Positions 25,084-33,561 of a stretch of 34,329 nucleotides of DNA are shown one piece after another. The notes under the pieces were generated by a model that saw only the letters and a list, made by a program, of their open reading frames with translations, searched no databases and was not told the DNA's origin. The translations under genes were made by a program, and so were the position numbers. The number at the start of each line of letters is the position of its first letter. Position 1 is the first letter of the stretch. The DNA is from Vermiphilus sp. (GTDB taxonomy: Bacteria > Ratteibacteria > UBA8468 > B48-G9 > DTJG01). The DNA lies in NCBI GenBank assembly GCA_020722805.1, contig DYKA01000010.1, positions 1 through 34,329 of the forward strand, read 5' to 3'.

Positions 25084-26220
25084 ATGATAAAATTTTCAAG
25101 TTCGTTTGAATGCGGCAATGGCAAGAATTTCAGAAAAATAGGCAAAAATAGATACAGGTGTGAGGTTTCTGGCGACAAAAAGGTGTACTGCTATTATTTT
25201 TGCTTTGATGTTGAAAACAAAGGGAATTCTGCAGATATTGACATTGAGGTGTGGCATGACCCGATTGTCAATGATCCTGAGGGATTTATATCTCACTTTC
25301 CGACAACAATATGGATTTCCACGCAGGATATGAAAAGATTCTATCCTCTTGAGCAGTCAATGAGTGCTGTTTGCGATGACCATATAATCATACACCTGAA
25401 ACTGAAACCACAGTCAAAGATTCGCATAACGAACAACTGGCCTGCAACATATTCTGATACGAGCAATTTCATCCGGAATCTTGCTGAACAAAGGAACGCT
25501 GAGATTTTTTCACTCGGGAAATCAGCAGGGAAAAGAGATATTATCGGTATCAGAACCGGAACACAGGGAAAACCAAGAATTTTGTGTCTTGCCGGTCAAC
25601 ACCCGATAGAATTTCCGGGAATATGGGCAGTCAGAACCATTGCTGACTTCATAACATCAAAACTGCCTGAGGCAGAAAATATGAGAAAAAACTTTCTTTT
25701 TGAAATCATTCCTGTTGTGAACCCTGATGGAAATGTGGCCGGCAGAAATTGTTTTACTGATGAAGGGGTTGACCTTTATCAGGCATTTGGGGAAAATCCC
25801 GATGCGGAGTATCCGCAGTCAGTGGAAGGAAAATTATTGTGGAAATGGGCAGTGGATACTGAAACTGCACTCTGGATAAATTTTCACTGTTATCTCGGCT
25901 GGAGAACAAACAGCGAATATCCCTATGACGGATGGTACCGGGTTCCATACGAAATCTTTTTAGACCCCAGGAAAAAAGATGTTTATCAACTTCTTTGCGA
26001 TGCGGTGAGATTATTGACAGACGCACCATCAACATCAATTGAACCAGACACACACTGGCTCAACAGTTTTGAGCATCAACTGGCCAAAAGATACAGTATT
26101 CCACATGTATTCTACGAAATAAACGGCGGAAGTGCAGGGCCGTTCCAATCAGGAAAAAGAGGTCTACAGGTATTTATCCAGGCAGTGAAAACCCTTCAGC
26201 ATTGTATCAACAGAGATTGA
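25084..26220 (+). CDS. M14-family zinc carboxypeptidase with N-terminal beta domain
   Basis: Putative metallocarboxypeptidase of 378 residues without signal peptide. Zinc ligands are visible as HPIE (His173, Glu176) and His268 (WINFHCYLGW). The substrate-carboxylate region is NPDGNVAGRN (213-222), and the general base is probably Glu345 (FYEINGG). Residues 1-130 are strand-rich and resemble the N-terminal domain that precedes M14 in cytosolic carboxypeptidases (AGBL/CCP type). Possible substrates are C-terminal residues of proteins or cell-wall peptides. The gene has a good ribosome binding site (AAAGGAG) and sits 12 bp after the GH57 gene and 3 bp before glgB. A peptidase inside a glycogen operon is unexpected. 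Confidence 0.83.
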   Translation: MIKFSSSFECGNGKNFRKIGKNRYRCEVSGDKKVYCYYFCFDVENKGNSADIDIEVWHDPIVNDPEGFISHFPTTIWISTQDMKRFYPLEQSMSAVCDDHIIIHLKLKPQSKIRITNNWPATYSDTSNFIRNLAEQRNAEIFSLGKSAGKRDIIGIRTGTQGKPRILCLAGQHPIEFPGIWAVRTIADFITSKLPEAENMRKNFLFEIIPVVNPDGNVAGRNCFTDEGVDLYQAFGENPDAEYPQSVEGKLLWKWAVDTETALWINFHCYLGWRTNSEYPYDGWYRVPYEIFLDPRKKDVYQLLCDAVRLLTDAPSTSIEPDTHWLNSFEHQLAKRYSIPHVFYEINGGSAGPFQSGKRGLQVFIQAVKTLQHCINRD

Positions 26221-26223
26221 ACC

Positions 26224-28401
26224 ATGGATGAAAAACTGGAAAAACTTGTTCGCGCGGAGTACCACAATCCTTATGAACTTCTATCCTGGCAAAAGACCGG
26301 TCAGGATTATGTCCTTCGTGTTTTTGTTCCCGGGGCATTATCTGTGTCGGTGATAAACAATGAAAATGGAAGGAAGTTTTCCTTGAAGCATGTTGAATCA
26401 GGAATTTTTGAAGAAATTTTCAAAAGCAGGTTTCCTTACATAATAGAGGCAGAGTATAAAAATAATGCCATAAAAACATTCATTGACCCGTATGCTTTTG
26501 ATAAATCAATCTTCGGTGAGACTGACCTTTATCTTTTTAATGAGGGAAACCATTTTGAAATTTTCAAGAAAATGGGAGCAGTTCACAGAGTTATTGATAA
26601 TACTGAGGGTTATAACTTCAGTGTCTGGGCGCCAGATGCAAAAAGGGTGAGTGTCATCGGCGACTTTAATAACTGGGATGGAAGAATACATCAGATGAGG
26701 GTTCTTGGAAATTCAGGAATCTGGGAAATTTTTATCCCTGGGGTCGGACATGGAAGTTTGTACAAGTACGAGATACTTACGAAACAAAATCAGATTCTTC
26801 TGAAATCAGATCCGTATGGCTGTTATTTTGAACAAAGGCCGAAAACAGCATCAATTACATGGAAAAGCAATTACCAATGGAATGATTATGAGTTTATTTC
26901 AAAACAGGAAACCGGATATCACAATTTACCTTTGAGCATTTACGAAATCCATCCGGGTTCATGGAAAAAGCAAAAGGATGGTTCATTCTTGAACTGGCGA
27001 GAACTTGTTTTCCCACTCATTGACTATGTGAAAGAACTTGGATTTAACTGTATTGAACTGCTTCCTATTGCCGAACATCCCCTTGATGCATCATGGGGAT
27101 ATCAGACAACAGGTTTTTATGCTCCGAGTTCCAGGTATGGAAATCCTGATGCTTTCAAGTTTTTTGTTGATGTGTGTCACAAAAATGGAATAAGGATTAT
27201 TCTTGACTGGACTCCTGCCCATTTCCCGAAAGACCAGCACGGTCTTTATCTTTTTGATGGTACCCATCTTTATGAGCACCAGGACCCGAGAAAAGGGGAG
27301 CATCCTGACTGGAAAAGTGCTATCTTCAACTATGGAAGGTATGAGGTTTCAAATTTTTTAATAGGAAGTGCTTTGAACTGGCTTGAAAATTATCACGTTG
27401 ATGGATTAAGGGTTGATGCAGTTGCTTCAATGCTTTATCTTGACTATTCAAGAAAACAGGGAGAATGGGTTCCGAACATCTCTGGCGGAAGGGAAAATCT
27501 TGAAGCAATTGAGTTCATAAAAAAGCTCAATACAGTCGTTTATTCCAGACATAGACAATCTTTTACAATCGCGGAAGAATCAACTGCATGGCCAGGCGTT
27601 ACAACACAGGTGCATCATGGAGGACTTGGTTTTGGTTTCAAGTGGAATCTTGGCTGGATGCACGACACGCTCAGTTTTTTCTCAAAAGACCCGATATTCA
27701 GGAAATATCATGTTAATATGCTTACATTCAGCTTGCTTTATGCTTTTTCTGAGAATTATATTCTTCCACTTTCCCACGATGAGATCGTTTATGGAAAGCG
27801 TTCCCTTCTTGAAAAGATGCCTGGGGACGAATGGCAGAAGTTTGCTAACCTCCGGCTGCTTTTTGGCTGGCAGTATGGACATCCAGGCAAGAAACTTGTT
27901 TTTATGTCAGGAGAATTTGGCCAGAGGAATGAATGGGATTATAGAGGCGAGATCGACTGGTATTTATTGAATTATGAAAGCCACAGAGGAATATTTCGGC
28001 TTGTCAGGGATTTGAACAATCTCTATGTCAGCAACCCAGAGATGTATGAAAACGACTCGTCACATAGATGTTTCCAGTGGATTGATTTTTCTGATGTTGA
28101 CAACACTGTAATGAGTTTTTTGAGGTGGAACAGGAAAATGGACAGGTTTCTGGTTTTCATATTTAATTTTACGCCTGTCCCGAGATACAACTACAGGATA
28201 GGTGTCCCGCTGATGTGCAACTACAGGGAAATTATTAACAGTGATTCATTTTTTTATGGCGGCTCAAATATGGGAAACAACGGATTTATTAGGTCCCGGA
28301 AAATAGAATCGCACTCCTTCAAGCAGTCAATAGAAATAACCATTCCGCCTCTTGGTTTTCTTGTGCTGCGACCTGAAAAGGAACATACAGGAAATGTCTG
28401 A
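26224..28401 (+). CDS. glgB: 1,4-alpha-glucan branching enzyme (GH13)
   Basis: Introduces alpha-1,6 branches in glycogen. The 725-residue protein has the GlgB N-terminal N1-like domain (about 8-105), a CBM48 domain (about 125-215, with FSVWAPDAKRVSVIGDFNNWDG as landmark region) and a GH13 barrel. Catalytic residues are Asp398 (GLRVDAVASM), Glu451 (IAEESTAWPG) and Asp519 (LSHDEIVYGK). GYQTTGFYAPSSRYG and DWTPAHFPKDQHGL are typical GlgB motifs. A C-terminal beta domain ends in PLGFLVLRP. The length matches the long form with N1. The ribosome binding site is weak and the gap to the upstream gene is 3 bp, so coupling is likely. It overlaps the MFS gene by 8 bp. Confidence 0.97.
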   Translation: MDEKLEKLVRAEYHNPYELLSWQKTGQDYVLRVFVPGALSVSVINNENGRKFSLKHVESGIFEEIFKSRFPYIIEAEYKNNAIKTFIDPYAFDKSIFGETDLYLFNEGNHFEIFKKMGAVHRVIDNTEGYNFSVWAPDAKRVSVIGDFNNWDGRIHQMRVLGNSGIWEIFIPGVGHGSLYKYEILTKQNQILLKSDPYGCYFEQRPKTASITWKSNYQWNDYEFISKQETGYHNLPLSIYEIHPGSWKKQKDGSFLNWRELVFPLIDYVKELGFNCIELLPIAEHPLDASWGYQTTGFYAPSSRYGNPDAFKFFVDVCHKNGIRIILDWTPAHFPKDQHGLYLFDGTHLYEHQDPRKGEHPDWKSAIFNYGRYEVSNFLIGSALNWLENYHVDGLRVDAVASMLYLDYSRKQGEWVPNISGGRENLEAIEFIKKLNTVVYSRHRQSFTIAEESTAWPGVTTQVHHGGLGFGFKWNLGWMHDTLSFFSKDPIFRKYHVNMLTFSLLYAFSENYILPLSHDEIVYGKRSLLEKMPGDEWQKFANLRLLFGWQYGHPGKKLVFMSGEFGQRNEWDYRGEIDWYLLNYESHRGIFRLVRDLNNLYVSNPEMYENDSSHRCFQWIDFSDVDNTVMSFLRWNRKMDRFLVFIFNFTPVPRYNYRIGVPLMCNYREIINSDSFFYGGSNMGNNGFIRSRKIESHSFKQSIEITIPPLGFLVLRPEKEHTGNV

Positions 28402-29662
28402 TTCTGCTTTATTTAAGAAGATTCTATTCTTTCTCCTTTTGAATGGAGTCTATTTTTTTTCCTATTTCCACAGGGTCGCAATACCAGGAACAGTTTTCAA
28501 TGAAATTCAGGTAGATTTTAATCTGACAGCGAATCAGGTTGCGGGCCTTGGAACGCTCGTATTTTATGTTTACGGTGTCCTGCAATTTTTTATAGGTCCT
28601 GGCCTTGATTACTTTGGAACAAACAGAATCTTTGCTGCTGGCGGATTCTTGCTGGGACTTGGCTCAGTTATGTTTGCCTTTTCAACCACAATCTTTTCTC
28701 TTTATTTTTCAAGGGTTCTTGTTGGTTTTGGTGCAAGTGTCGCATATCTTTCGGTCGTTAAAAAAACCGATGAACTTTTTGGGCCCCGTTTTTTTTCTTT
28801 GATGCTCGGGTTTGGAATTTTTCTCGGCTATTCCGGAGGACTTTTTGCAACACTTCCATTTGAACGGCTTGTGAATATCTTTGGCTGGCGGCACACAATT
28901 GCAGCAATCTCCATCGTACTTCTTGTAATAATGCTTGTGATCCTGGCGGATTTTGTAAAGACAAAAGCATTCCATCATGTCAGAAACAATATTTTACTGT
29001 CTGATGTGAAACTGACCATCTTCAATAAAAAAGCGTATCCATTGATTCTGATAGCAGCAATAAATTTTTCAATTTACTTTCTTTTTCAGGGGATAATTGG
29101 CAAAAAACTCATTCAGGATGTTTGCGATATTACATCAAAACTCGCAGCATCTTTTACATTTGTAATGATGATTCTGACAATGTTTTTTGTTCTCCTTTCA
29201 GGCATCATTACCCACACAGTAAGAAAAAGAAAGCCAATCATAGTAATTTTATCCTCTGGCTGTCTTGCATCCTGCATTTTGATGCTTGCAAATCTTGCAT
29301 TGTGGAAGTCGGCTCTTGTTTTTTTCATATCCTTTACCCTTCTTGCTTTTGCTGGGGGCAGTGGCCCTCTTATAATCACGGTAATGAAGGAATTAAGTCC
29401 TTCAAGTGGACTCGGCACAGCTGTTGGGTTTATAAATGGTATATGTTATCTTGGGGTCGCTGCAACAGGAAATATCTCTGGTTTCATAATGGACAGATTT
29501 TCTGAAAAAGTTTTGATTACTCCACGGGCAATCGTTTATCCTGTTGAAGCATATCAGGCAGTTATTGTTTTCTGCCTTCTTGCTGCTGTTGTCTCTTTTA
29601 TAGTATCATTTATTATTAAAGAAACAGGCAAAGGCATAATGGAAATACCCGCTACATTCTAA
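28394..29662 (+). CDS. Major facilitator superfamily transporter
   Basis: Inner-membrane secondary transporter of about 422 residues with around 12 hydrophobic segments in two halves. The first half begins FFLLLNGVYFFSYFHRVAIPG and contains a GLDYFGTNR loop in the place of the MFS A-motif between helices 2 and 3. A cytoplasmic loop near 195-215 separates the halves. The start is set at ATG 28394, since the reading frame upstream lies wholly inside glgB and encodes no membrane-like sequence. It overlaps glgB by 8 bp. The substrate is unknown; the neighbourhood suggests sugars, sugar phosphates or organic acids. Close relatives are often annotated only as MFS. Confidence 0.88.
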   Translation: MSDSALFKKILFFLLLNGVYFFSYFHRVAIPGTVFNEIQVDFNLTANQVAGLGTLVFYVYGVLQFFIGPGLDYFGTNRIFAAGGFLLGLGSVMFAFSTTIFSLYFSRVLVGFGASVAYLSVVKKTDELFGPRFFSLMLGFGIFLGYSGGLFATLPFERLVNIFGWRHTIAAISIVLLVIMLVILADFVKTKAFHHVRNNILLSDVKLTIFNKKAYPLILIAAINFSIYFLFQGIIGKKLIQDVCDITSKLAASFTFVMMILTMFFVLLSGIITHTVRKRKPIIVILSSGCLASCILMLANLALWKSALVFFISFTLLAFAGGSGPLIITVMKELSPSSGLGTAVGFINGICYLGVAATGNISGFIMDRFSEKVLITPRAIVYPVEAYQAVIVFCLLAAVVSFIVSFIIKETGKGIMEIPATF

Positions 29663-29674
29663 CCGGAGGATGAC

Positions 29675-30619
29675 ATGAAATATGTTCAACTTGGGAAAAC
29701 GGACCTTATTGTATCAAGAATATGTTTTGGCTGCTGGCAGCTTTCCCCGAGATTCTGGGGAAATGTTCCACTTGATGAATGGAACATGGCCTTAAAAAGG
29801 GCAATGGAACTCGGCATAAACTTTATTGATACAGCCGATGCTTACGGCGACGGATTTGCAGAAACAGCGCTTGGTGATTTTATTGAAAAAAATAAATGCA
29901 GAAAAAATCTGATTATTGCAACAAAGTTCTACTGGAATTTTACAGACCCTGAAAACAGATATCCCGACACAAGGTATGATTACATCATAAGAGAATGCGA
30001 GTTATCCCTGAAAAGGCTGAAAACAGACTACATTGACCTTTATCAGATTCACGCGTGGGACCCACTGACAAGACCCGATGAGGTTGCTGCTGCCTTGAAT
30101 ACATTGAAAAAACAGGGAAAAATTCGCTGGGTTGGAGTCAGCAACATGAACGTTCACCAGATAAGCATGTATCTGCGGTATGTTGATATTGAATGCCTTC
30201 AGCCCCTCTATAATATCCTTGACAGGGACGTTGAAAAAGAGGAACTTCCTTTTTGTCTTGAGAAGAAAATAGGAGTTATCACATATTCAACACTTGCAAG
30301 GGGCATTCTTACAGGAAAATACACTGGCAACGAAAAATTTCAGGATTCAAGGGCAAATCATCCTCGTTTCACAGGAGAAAATTTCAAGAAGATTTCTGAT
30401 GCCGTGAATATCGTTATGAGACCGCTGGCAGAAAAAATGGGTCTCAGTGTTGCAGAGCTTGCTGTGAGATGGGTTCTCACCCATCCTGCAATAACTTCTG
30501 CAATTGTCGGGGTTAAAAAGCCGCAGCATATTGAAACAGTTATCAGAGCATCTGACGATATTCTGGAAAATCATCTCTGGTACAGGATTGCTTCTGATAT
30601 GAAAAGTGCCTGCATTTGA
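29675..30619 (+). CDS. Aldo/keto reductase
   Basis: NAD(P)H-dependent oxidoreductase with a TIM barrel, 314 residues. The catalytic tetrad is visible as Asp52, Tyr57 (FIDTADAYGDG), Lys84 (IATKFYW) and His126 (YQIHAWD). The cofactor-binding C-terminus contains TYSTLARGILTGKY and AIVGVKKPQHIE. It resembles the AKR11/12-like sugar or general-stress reductases. The substrate cannot be named; sugars or sugar-derived aldehydes fit the neighbourhood. GGAGG precedes the ATG. It follows the MFS gene by 12 bp and is the last gene of the tight glycogen run, with a 109 bp gap after it. Confidence 0.93.
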   Translation: MKYVQLGKTDLIVSRICFGCWQLSPRFWGNVPLDEWNMALKRAMELGINFIDTADAYGDGFAETALGDFIEKNKCRKNLIIATKFYWNFTDPENRYPDTRYDYIIRECELSLKRLKTDYIDLYQIHAWDPLTRPDEVAAALNTLKKQGKIRWVGVSNMNVHQISMYLRYVDIECLQPLYNILDRDVEKEELPFCLEKKIGVITYSTLARGILTGKYTGNEKFQDSRANHPRFTGENFKKISDAVNIVMRPLAEKMGLSVAELAVRWVLTHPAITSAIVGVKKPQHIETVIRASDDILENHLWYRIASDMKSACI

Positions 30620-30647
30620 CTTCAAAAACAGCAAATGAAGAATGCCT

Positions 30648-30722
30648 GCACCTTGTGCTGTCACCCGGGTTATGGAATTTCAGTGGAGCCCACGGGCATA
30701 ACGGGTGGCTTTCTGCGAAGGC
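30648..30722 (+). ncRNA. Structured leader of the PHP protein gene (three tandem hairpins)
   Basis: This GC-rich patch in an AT-rich neighbourhood can fold into three adjacent hairpins. P1 is GCAC-CTT-GTGC (30648-30658). P2 pairs CACCC and GTTATG (30662-30666 and 30669-30674, with two bulged Gs) to CATAAC and GGGTG (30697-30707). That makes 11 base pairs enclosing a loop with its own GTGG-AGC-CCAC hairpin (30683-30693). P3 is GCTTTC-TGC-GAAGGC (30708-30722), whose 3' arm contains the AAGG that best serves as ribosome binding site for the start at 30729. No U-run follows, so it is not a terminator. I do not recognise it as a known riboswitch class. It may be a cis-regulatory RNA controlling translation, or a palindromic repeat element. 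Confidence 0.45.
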
Positions 30723-30728
30723 GAGTAA

Positions 30729-33560
30729 ATGAAGAAAATACCTATTTTTTTGTTGCTTTTTGAGAATATTGTTTTTTCAGCAATAAACGTTGACTGGACA
30801 TTACCGTCTCTTGAGACAGAGCCCACTGTCATTTCATACTCCAGTATTACTGTTGACGGAAACATAACTCCAGAAGAGTGGAAGCAAACAGTCTGTTTCC
30901 CTGTCAGGTCAACGTATCATATCGCACAGTCAAAAAATCACATCTGGAAAGGTCCAGAAGATGCTGGCGCAGAGTTCTACTGGGCATGGAATGAAAGCGG
31001 AATATTCTTTGCAGCTATTGTTGCTGATAATGAGGTGATAAACAATATGCCTGATAATCTTGCCTACCAGCAGGATTGCATTGAGCTATTTATTGACGGC
31101 AGACGCAATCTTTTTATGCAAATGCCATATACAAAAGGCTGCTATCACATACTCATCAAGCCGCCCGTTAATGGGAAACAGCCGTCTGCAACTGTTTTGT
31201 CAGTGGCACAAATCAAAGGAATCAGGTGCGCAGGAAAAACAGCAACACAAACATACAGTATTGAACTTTTTATTCCATGGAGTGCCTTCCCGGAAATAAG
31301 GCAACCCTTTGAAGGGTCTGATATTGCAGTGCAATTTATGCTTGATGACTATGACAGGATTGACAGAGATTCAGTCCAGCCCTTCAGCATGAGTTATCTC
31401 GGAAGAAAGGAGCTTTACAGAAATCCTGAGAAATTTGTCCGCTGTGTCCTATCAAGACAGGCAGGTCCAGAATCAGGACCTCATGTTTCCATTGAAATTC
31501 AGTCAGTCATTCTGGAAAAGAAAACAGTACCCGTTGCAATTGAAACCGGCTCAATGACTTACGACGATATTGAAAGTGTAAAGGTAAATATTGAATCAAA
31601 AGATGGAAAAATCCTTTCTGGAAAAACAGCAAAAATCACACGATATTCTGACTGCTGGAAAAATGCAATACGGGCACAAACAAATCTTGATTTGAAAAAG
31701 ATAAATGAAGACAGATTTCTTGTTTCGGCTATCCTGAAAGACAAACAGGGTGATACAACCATTGTAAGGAAACCTGTTTTTTTTGCAGGAAATCTTATGG
31801 CCGAAATTCTTTCAGAAATTCAAAAGGCAGATATCAGAAATCTTTCACAGAAAGAACCATTCAGAGCCGCTGCTTTTTTGGGTACTGCATCGTGTTATGA
31901 AAAGATAAAAAGGACAATTGAACTAAATGATACAAAACGGCTGCAATTTTCAGTAAGAGAAACAGCAGCCCGGTTTGATGTATTGAATAAGAAAATTCTC
32001 AAGAAAACCGACACGCTTATTGATTTGCTCGCTCTCAGCGCAGAACCAGAAGCACAGGTTGTCGTTGAATATCCTTCTAATGATACTGCAGTTGTAACGT
32101 TCTACTGGGCAAGTATTCCTCTTGTTAGCGTGAATGTAAAAAAGTTCAGAGATCCAACTCAGGTTCAGATTGCCGCAAGGGAGAAAATACCAGGTTTTGT
32201 TGACCTTCTTGAAGATAAAAACCCTGCAGGACCTGTTGTAATCGCGGGGCTTCCTGCAAGAGCATCATCATGGTCTTATTCAATGTTTTATTTCAATATC
32301 AAGAGTTTTGATCCTGAAAAACAGATGCTTGTTGTCGTTCCTGAAAAGAGAATCCTGTATGTTATTGACAATGAAAAGGTTGATAATACCGAGGTTGATG
32401 CAATCGTTGTTTCAGAAGATGCCAGTGAAAACACAAAAAACCTTGTAAGGAAATATGCAGGTTCTCTGAAAAAGAAGTTGCAGTTTTTGGGTATTGATGA
32501 TGCCATGAAAACACCTGTTTTCCTGTTTGCCTGCGGAAAAAACAATCTGCCAGAATTATTTCCTGGATTCAGAGCGTACAGGGTGAGAATTGTGAAACAG
32601 GCAATAATCAGAATTCCATTCAAGGACATGCTTGTTTCTGTTTCTCATCCATCAAGATGGGTTGCAGAAAAAGCAGCAGGACTTGTTATAAGGGGAAATC
32701 CCGTATTAGAATCAGATGTTGACGGAATTCGCAAGATACTTGTGAAGGAGTTTGCGTTTTCAATGAAAAGTTCAGAAAACGTCAGGAGCGAAGGTTTTGT
32801 TTTTTGTGGAGACCTGCACGCACATTCAAATTTTTCTGACGGTTATCTTTCACCTGTCGGGATAACGCTTGAGTCAATGTATTGCTTCATGGATTTTTTC
32901 GCATTGACAGACCACAATACCATTGATGGTGCTTTGATTGTATCAAACCTTCTTTCAAAGAATTCATTCAGTTATACATTTATTGTTGGACAGGAAATAA
33001 CAACAGGTGATTTTCATATGAACGGATATCCACTGAAAAAGGTCATTAGCTGGAATACAACAGCAGATGTGATTATTAAGGATGTACACTCTCAGAATGC
33101 AGTTATTCAGTGGAATCATCCCGGCTGGACAAATTCAGAATGGGAATTAACAAGGATTGACAGCGGACTTTCTGGTCTTGATGTTGATGCATGGGAACAT
33201 ATACCTTCTAACTACTATGAATGGAAAAAGAAGGCAGAACTTCCTGCCTTGATAGGGAGCACTGATTCCCATGACGGAACATTCAGCAATCCAGAAAGAA
33301 CGATTATTTTCTCTACCAAACTGAGTGAAAAAGGGATTGTCAATGCAATAAAAAACCATAATACTGTTCTTATTTCTCCTTCAAAAGGGAGTGATTTTCT
33401 ATATGGAGAAAGTACGACAATTGCTGATGTTTGGGATATAATATCTCAGGGCTATGAGATGAAAAAGGTAAAAGAAAACCAGATAAGAAAAATGCTCAGG
33501 AATGCTGATGTTGTAAGGTTACTGCAGCAAAAATATACAAAAAATTCAACAGGGGATTAA
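30729..33560 (+). CDS. Secreted CBM9-like and PHP-domain (CehA/McbA-like) protein
   Basis: Protein of 943 residues with an N-terminal signal-like sequence (MKKIPIFLLLF, cleavage possibly near residue 18). Residues of about 38-235 resemble a CBM9/DOMON-like carbohydrate-binding sandwich: VDGNITPEEW, then YWAWNESGIFFAAIVADNEV and DCIELFIDGR as landmarks. About 240-690 is a region I cannot assign. The C-terminus is a PHP metallohydrolase domain: GDLHAHSNFSDG (His697, His699), LTDHN (Asp728, His729), GQE (Glu756), NHPGW (His797) and STDSHDG (Asp846, His848). This set fits the CehA/McbA branch of phosphoesterase-like PHP proteins. A periplasmic or outer-surface hydrolase acting on a glycan-linked or phosphorylated substrate is plausible but unproven. 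It is followed one base later by a Nif3-family gene. Confidence 0.8.
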   Translation: MKKIPIFLLLFENIVFSAINVDWTLPSLETEPTVISYSSITVDGNITPEEWKQTVCFPVRSTYHIAQSKNHIWKGPEDAGAEFYWAWNESGIFFAAIVADNEVINNMPDNLAYQQDCIELFIDGRRNLFMQMPYTKGCYHILIKPPVNGKQPSATVLSVAQIKGIRCAGKTATQTYSIELFIPWSAFPEIRQPFEGSDIAVQFMLDDYDRIDRDSVQPFSMSYLGRKELYRNPEKFVRCVLSRQAGPESGPHVSIEIQSVILEKKTVPVAIETGSMTYDDIESVKVNIESKDGKILSGKTAKITRYSDCWKNAIRAQTNLDLKKINEDRFLVSAILKDKQGDTTIVRKPVFFAGNLMAEILSEIQKADIRNLSQKEPFRAAAFLGTASCYEKIKRTIELNDTKRLQFSVRETAARFDVLNKKILKKTDTLIDLLALSAEPEAQVVVEYPSNDTAVVTFYWASIPLVSVNVKKFRDPTQVQIAAREKIPGFVDLLEDKNPAGPVVIAGLPARASSWSYSMFYFNIKSFDPEKQMLVVVPEKRILYVIDNEKVDNTEVDAIVVSEDASENTKNLVRKYAGSLKKKLQFLGIDDAMKTPVFLFACGKNNLPELFPGFRAYRVRIVKQAIIRIPFKDMLVSVSHPSRWVAEKAAGLVIRGNPVLESDVDGIRKILVKEFAFSMKSSENVRSEGFVFCGDLHAHSNFSDGYLSPVGITLESMYCFMDFFALTDHNTIDGALIVSNLLSKNSFSYTFIVGQEITTGDFHMNGYPLKKVISWNTTADVIIKDVHSQNAVIQWNHPGWTNSEWELTRIDSGLSGLDVDAWEHIPSNYYEWKKKAELPALIGSTDSHDGTFSNPERTIIFSTKLSEKGIVNAIKNHNTVLISPSKGSDFLYGESTTIADVWDIISQGYEMKKVKENQIRKMLRNADVVRLLQQKYTKNSTGD

Positions 33561-33561
33561 A

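Noticed and set aside
28352-28393. Earlier ATG for the MFS transporter
   Set aside because: The added residues are encoded by the end of glgB in another frame, have no ribosome binding site and are not membrane-like.
30616-30643. Promoter TTGACT-16-AAGAAT for the PHP gene
   Set aside because: The -10 match is only four of six, and the start would fall inside the first hairpin; too weak to list as a feature.
30620-30728. tRNA gene or known riboswitch (TPP, cobalamin, c-di-GMP, fluoride, SAM considered by eye)
   Set aside because: No T-loop or cloverleaf fits, and none of the conserved core sequences of those classes is present; kept only as an unclassified structured leader.
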